Shown here: one piece after another, positions 61,091 to 64,000 of the stretch
How positions within the stretch are numbered: position 1 is the first letter of the stretch
How the letters are laid out: each line of letters opens with the position of its first letter
Source: GCA-003244245 sp052390115
GTDB taxonomy: Bacteria > Actinomycetota > Actinomycetes > Mycobacteriales > Pseudonocardiaceae
Assembly: GCA_052390115.1 (NCBI GenBank)
Contig: JBQTHE010000072.1
Coordinates: 1 to 64,000, forward strand
Direction of reading: 5' to 3'
Length of the DNA stretch: 64,000 nt
Position numbers and translations under genes: made by a program
The notes under the pieces: model-generated
The model's input: the letters and a program-made list of their open reading frames with translations, nothing else
The model's database searches: none
Told to the model about the DNA's origin: nothing

Positions 61091-61810
61091 CTAGTTCGGG
61101 GTGAGGCCGAGCGCCCGTCCGGCGGCGAGTGCGTCGCCACTGTTGGCGGCGACGGCGAGCCAGGAGACGCCGGGTTGGTCGGCGCAGATCATGGTGGTGC
61201 CATCGATGTCGGCGATCCAGCTGGGCGGGGGGTTGATCTCGCGGGCGCCGTGCGCGCGGGGAAAGGGGCGCGGGGATGCGACGAGGAGAAGCCGGTGGCC
61301 GGCCGGATTGGTGTAGGTGTGAATGGTGGCGGGGAATCCGGCGAGCTCGCCTGGTGTGCTGTCCTGCCAGTCGTAGTTCGCGATGTGACGCACTGGCGGC
61401 GAGGGCGCGACGGATGAGGGCGCCGGACCTCCCGCGTGGTACAGGCCGGCGGCGGCGGCGAGGGGGGCGGGCTGGGTCGGCGGCGTCCAGGGCGCGAGCA
61501 GGACGATCAGCGCGATGAGGGTGGCCGCCGTGGTGCCGATGAGCAGGTGGGGCCACCACAGGAGTCGGCGTGCGGCCGGTTCTGGCTGGGCTGGTGACAG
61601 TGCAGTGATGGCCCGGATTCGCTCGCGCAACGAGGCCGGCGCGGCCTCGCGGAGTGATTCGGCGAGCATCCGGCCCGCCCGGGCGGCATTGGTCTGCTGC
61701 CAGCAGTCCTCGCAGTCGAGCAGGTGACGCTCGAAGCGGGCCCGGCCGCGGCGACTCAACTCGCCGGCCAGGTACGCGGTAGCGGCGCGTTCGGGATCAT
61801 GGCGCACCAC
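61091..61810 (-). CDS. zinc-finger anti-sigma factor, membrane-anchored
   Basis: Protein of 239 aa. The N-terminal anti-sigma zinc finger has the HxxxCxxC pattern (HLLDCEDC, residues about 28-35). One membrane helix (about 88-106: LIGTTAATLIALIVLLA) leads to an extracellular domain of about 130 residues. GTG 61810 has a perfect GGAGGTGA site and overlaps the sigma gene by 14 bases. It should control the adjacent ECF sigma factor. Confidence 0.88.
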   Translation of the reverse strand: MVRHDPERAATAYLAGELSRRGRARFERHLLDCEDCWQQTNAARAGRMLAESLREAAPASLRERIRAITALSPAQPEPAARRLLWWPHLLIGTTAATLIALIVLLAPWTPPTQPAPLAAAAGLYHAGGPAPSSVAPSPPVRHIANYDWQDSTPGELAGFPATIHTYTNPAGHRLLLVASPRPFPRAHGAREINPPPSWIADIDGTTMICADQPGVSWLAVAANSGDALAAGRALGLTPN

Positions 61811-62312
61811 GGTTCACCTCCCGCATCGAATGCGCCAGCCGCTTGCGGCCCCGGTGCACGCGGGCCAACACGGTGCCCCGGGGCGCTCCGGTGATCGACG
61901 CGACCTCGGCCGCGGTGAACCCGCACAGGTCCATCAGCGTGATGGCGATGCATTGCTCGTCCGGCAGTCCCCGCAGGGCGGCATCCACCGCAGACCGGGC
62001 GACGTGGCCCAGCGCTTCGGCCTCGACATCGACCAGGCCGGGCGGGTCGAACGACTCGTCCCAGGGGACCTCGGCGTGGGTAGCGGCGCGACGCAGCCGG
62101 TCCCTGCCGTGATTGAGGCAAATCGTGGCCAGCCACGGCGCCACCCGCTCCGGTCGGCGGCCGTCCACCCACGCCGCCCATGCCCGCGTGTACGTCTCCT
62201 GCACCAGGTCCTCGGCGTCGGCTCGGGTGCCGGTGAGGCGCCGGGCCAGATTGTGCACGAGATCGGCCGCGGGCATGGTGGCCTGGAGGAACTGCTCGTC
62301 CTGTCCGCTCAC
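61797..62312 (-). CDS. ECF-type RNA polymerase sigma factor
   Basis: Sigma factor of 171 aa. Region 2: DLVHNLARRLTGTRADAEDL and VQETYTRAWAAW. Region 4: LPDEQCIAITLMDLCGFTAAE and GAPRGTVLARVHRGRKRL. GTG 62312 gives the usual length; longer frames add an unrelated leader. Forms a coupled pair with the anti-sigma gene. Confidence 0.88.
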   Translation of the reverse strand: MSGQDEQFLQATMPAADLVHNLARRLTGTRADAEDLVQETYTRAWAAWVDGRRPERVAPWLATICLNHGRDRLRRAATHAEVPWDESFDPPGLVDVEAEALGHVARSAVDAALRGLPDEQCIAITLMDLCGFTAAEVASITGAPRGTVLARVHRGRKRLAHSMREVNRGAP

Positions 62313-62322
62313 GGGCTCGTGG

Positions 62323-62835
62323 TCAGCGGGCCGGCACCACCTTGTCGGTCGCACCCACCGACGCGAAGCCCTCACGTTGCCGCGCCCCGGACCCATAGAA
62401 GAAGAATGCCAGCAGCGTGCCGAACACGATGTGCGCGAACACCTCGAACGGCTGGTTCGCGGCCTGGAACACGGTGAAGAACAGCGGCGCGAGAACCAGG
62501 AAGTTCACCACGTAGAGCGCCAGGCCATAGCCGGTGCCGACCAGGGCCACGGTCCCATTGGTCCGCAACATGGGTACAACCAGCGCGAACACGATCCCGA
62601 ACAACGCCGACAGCACGAGGTGCACGACCACGCCCAGCCCGACGCTGGTGGTACCGGCCTCCATCGCGCCGCTGCCCTGGACAATGGTGGACATCATCCG
62701 CAGCGGCATCTCCGCGCTGCCGTCCGGCATCGTGCTCGCAAACCACATCGTGACCCCGGCGAACACGAACCCGGACACCACACCTCCGATCGCGCCGCGC
62801 ACCAACCGGCCGGCAAGGGGCTCTGCAGCCATCAT
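62323..62835 (-). CDS. four-helix membrane protein of unknown function
   Basis: Protein of 170 aa with four membrane segments (GAIGGVVSGFVFAGVTMWF, VVVHLVLSALFGIVFALVV, GTGYGLALYVVNFLVLA, EVFAHIVFGTLLAFFFYG). ATG 62835 or 62832. It lies 11 bases upstream of the sigma gene, so it may be cotranscribed with it. No known domain recognised. Confidence 0.7.
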   Translation of the reverse strand: MMAAEPLAGRLVRGAIGGVVSGFVFAGVTMWFASTMPDGSAEMPLRMMSTIVQGSGAMEAGTTSVGLGVVVHLVLSALFGIVFALVVPMLRTNGTVALVGTGYGLALYVVNFLVLAPLFFTVFQAANQPFEVFAHIVFGTLLAFFFYGSGARQREGFASVGATDKVVPAR

Positions 62836-62897
62836 CGGCTCCTTCCATCCGTAAGGTTTGCCTCTCGCCTCTACGGACGGGCCGGCCGCGGTTTTGA

Positions 62898-63167
62898 TTG
62901 CAAGCGGCCTGGGGCAAGCAGATGGTCAAGACTTACCGGGTGAGCCTGCTTCTCGCCTTCGCTGTGGTCTACGCCCTGATCGTGCTCGACAGCGGCCCAC
63001 CGCTGGCCGACGAGATGTTCCACCTGCTCGCGCTCGTGGTCGTGCTGTCGATCCTGGCCCACTCGTCGACCGACGTCCCGATCGCCCACTACTTCGCCCG
63101 GGAACGGCAGCGGCGAGCAGGTCGGGACCAGGCCACACTGAGCGGCGAGGACCGCGCCATCCCATAA
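62898..63167 (+). pseudogene. C-terminal fragment of a CPA1-type cation/proton antiporter
   Basis: About 80 codons (VVYALIVLDSGPPLADEMFHL, LALVVVLSILAHSSTDVP, IAHYFARE) match the last two membrane helices of CPA1 antiporters, where the motif HSSTDVP is characteristic. The ten or so helices upstream are absent. A start codon is present by chance. Confidence 0.7.
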
Positions 63168-63203
63168 CGTCGGTCAGCGTGACGACGGCGCTCACGAGCG
63201 TGC

Positions 63204-64000
63204 TCATGAGGTACTCCCGTCAGGCGCCCAGTGTCCGCTCAGGGCCTGCTCGACTTGCCCGGCCAATCCGGCCAGCCGGGCCCGCTCGCTGGCGTCGAAA
63301 TCCTGCGCGGCGGTCGTGGCGCGTAGCCGGGCGAGCTGGTCGGTGATCGCCTGGCGCTGGTCGGGCTCCGCGCACCAGGCGAGCTCGCGCAGCAGCGACA
63401 GGAGCCGGCTCAGGACGGACGGGTCGCTCGCGCCGTAGCGGCGGGGTTGGGCCACCGCCAGGTCCAGCAGGTCACTCAGGTCCGGGCGGCGCAGCACGAC
63501 CCGGACCTGGTCCTGGTCGTCGCGCAGCAGCCGGGGTCCGAGGTCGCGGCCAGCGAGCTCGCACAGCAGCGCCGAGGAGTGGCTCAGCGCGTGGACCGCG
63601 GTGGTTGGGTCGTTGATCCCGGGCGAGAGCGCCTTCGTGGCCACGTCGGTGAGCTGCCGCAGCCCGTAGCCGACGTCCTGCGCAGCGGTGCGCTCGAACC
63701 CGGTGGAGATCGCCTTCGTCACCCGCTTGACGAGGTGGGTCCTGGTGTCGGGGTCGAACGAGGCCGCGGCGTGTGGCCAGCTGACCCCGACCGGCGTGCC
63801 AGCGACCACGGAGCTGCCGAGGTCCCGGTCAACGAGCAGGATGGCGTCGGCGTCGATGGCCGCTGCCAGCAGCGCTGCCTCGTCCACGCTGACCAGGAAG
63901 CCGGAGGCGCCGGCCAGCAGGGGCACCGCGTCCGCGGGCGGTGTCGGCGGCGCGTGACCACCTGCGGAGCTGGATTCGCGGGTCGACAGGACCCGGCGGA
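63204..64000 (-). CDS. DUF2254 membrane protein, C-terminal part (runs off window)
   Basis: At least 265 codons open to the window end. Recognisable DUF2254 segments are DPDTRTHLVKRVTKAISTGFERT, DVGYGLRQLTDVATKALSPG with INDPTTA following, and LLRELAWCAEPDQRQAI. The N-terminal membrane helices should lie beyond 64000. Function unknown. The neighbouring antiporter fragment is on the other strand. Confidence 0.85.
   Translation of the reverse strand, partial: RRVLSTRESSSAGGHAPPTPPADAVPLLAGASGFLVSVDEAALLAAAIDADAILLVDRDLGSSVVAGTPVGVSWPHAAASFDPDTRTHLVKRVTKAISTGFERTAAQDVGYGLRQLTDVATKALSPGINDPTTAVHALSHSSALLCELAGRDLGPRLLRDDQDQVRVVLRRPDLSDLLDLAVAQPRRYGASDPSVLSRLLSLLRELAWCAEPDQRQAITDQLARLRATTAAQDFDASERARLAGLAGQVEQALSGHWAPDGSTS

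Noticed and set aside
1..64000. tRNA, rRNA, CRISPR array or intact transposon
   Set aside because: None was recognised by eye on either strand; a tRNAscan, Infernal and IS search would be needed to exclude them fully.

Overview
The window is high-GC actinobacterial DNA, most likely from the Pseudonocardiales. The main reason is the block pcnA - mutT4-like NUDIX - Rv3909-like secreted protein - murJ - pseudokinase - sigM - anti-sigma - trxB - trxA - cwlM - GNAT - aminotransferase - Ddl-like ligase (26.2-46.8 kb). This follows the order known from the oriC-proximal region of mycobacteria and their relatives (Rv3907c to Rv3916c in M. tuberculosis). GTG and TTG starts, overlapping stop/start codons, DUF397 plus DUF5753 regulators and a SARP/AfsR regulator all fit this group. 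No tRNA, rRNA, CRISPR array or intact insertion sequence was recognised.

Layout. 0-8 kb: a non-coding region with three tandem-repeat families, then leuS (with a palindromic repeat inside its coding sequence), an SdpI-like protein, DUF427, a gene remnant, YqgE, an MFS transporter and isopentenyl-diphosphate isomerase. 8.1-26.1 kb: a biosynthetic gene cluster. 26.2-38.4 kb: the conserved cell-envelope/redox block. 38.4-43.7 kb: an accessory insertion with a decayed SDR, a frameshifted dehydrogenase with its TetR regulator, palindromic repeats and an XRE/DUF397 module. 43.7-46.8 kb: the core block resumes. 46.8-64 kb: an accessory, partly decayed region with stress and envelope genes (PASTA and fasciclin lipoproteins, an Asp23/AmaP operon, MscL, a sigma/anti-sigma pair) between many truncated or frameshifted genes (two MMPL transporters, NfeD, G6PDH, DUF3040, GH15, NhaA, a PucR regulator, a CPA1 antiporter).

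The main discovery is the cluster. Three translationally coupled genes (19.8-23.0 kb) are homologues, in order, of CarB (carboxymethylproline synthase), CarA (carbapenam synthetase) and CarC (carbapenem synthase). This is the minimal carbapenem pathway of Gram-negative producers, here inside an actinobacterial cluster. Around it are a VioC/AsnO-type amino-acid hydroxylase, a zinc alcohol dehydrogenase, a radical SAM enzyme overlapping a helical-repeat protein, an EamA exporter, an N-terminal-cysteine NRDE/TANGO2-type protein, a GNAT protein and an AMP-forming ligase. Divergent from them lie a clavulanate-type ornithine acetyltransferase (ArgJ/OAT), a freestanding PheRS B3/B4 domain and a LysE exporter, followed by a SARP-AfsR regulator.

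The CarC homologue keeps the iron ligands and the substrate-binding arginines. However, it has Phe where CarC has Tyr165, the hydrogen donor of the C5 inversion. The CarB homologue has Ile at the Met108 oxyanion position. A bicyclic beta-lactam with altered stereochemistry or tailoring is therefore the working hypothesis. Comparisons with CarA, CarB and CarC rest on remembered family sequences, not on a computed alignment.
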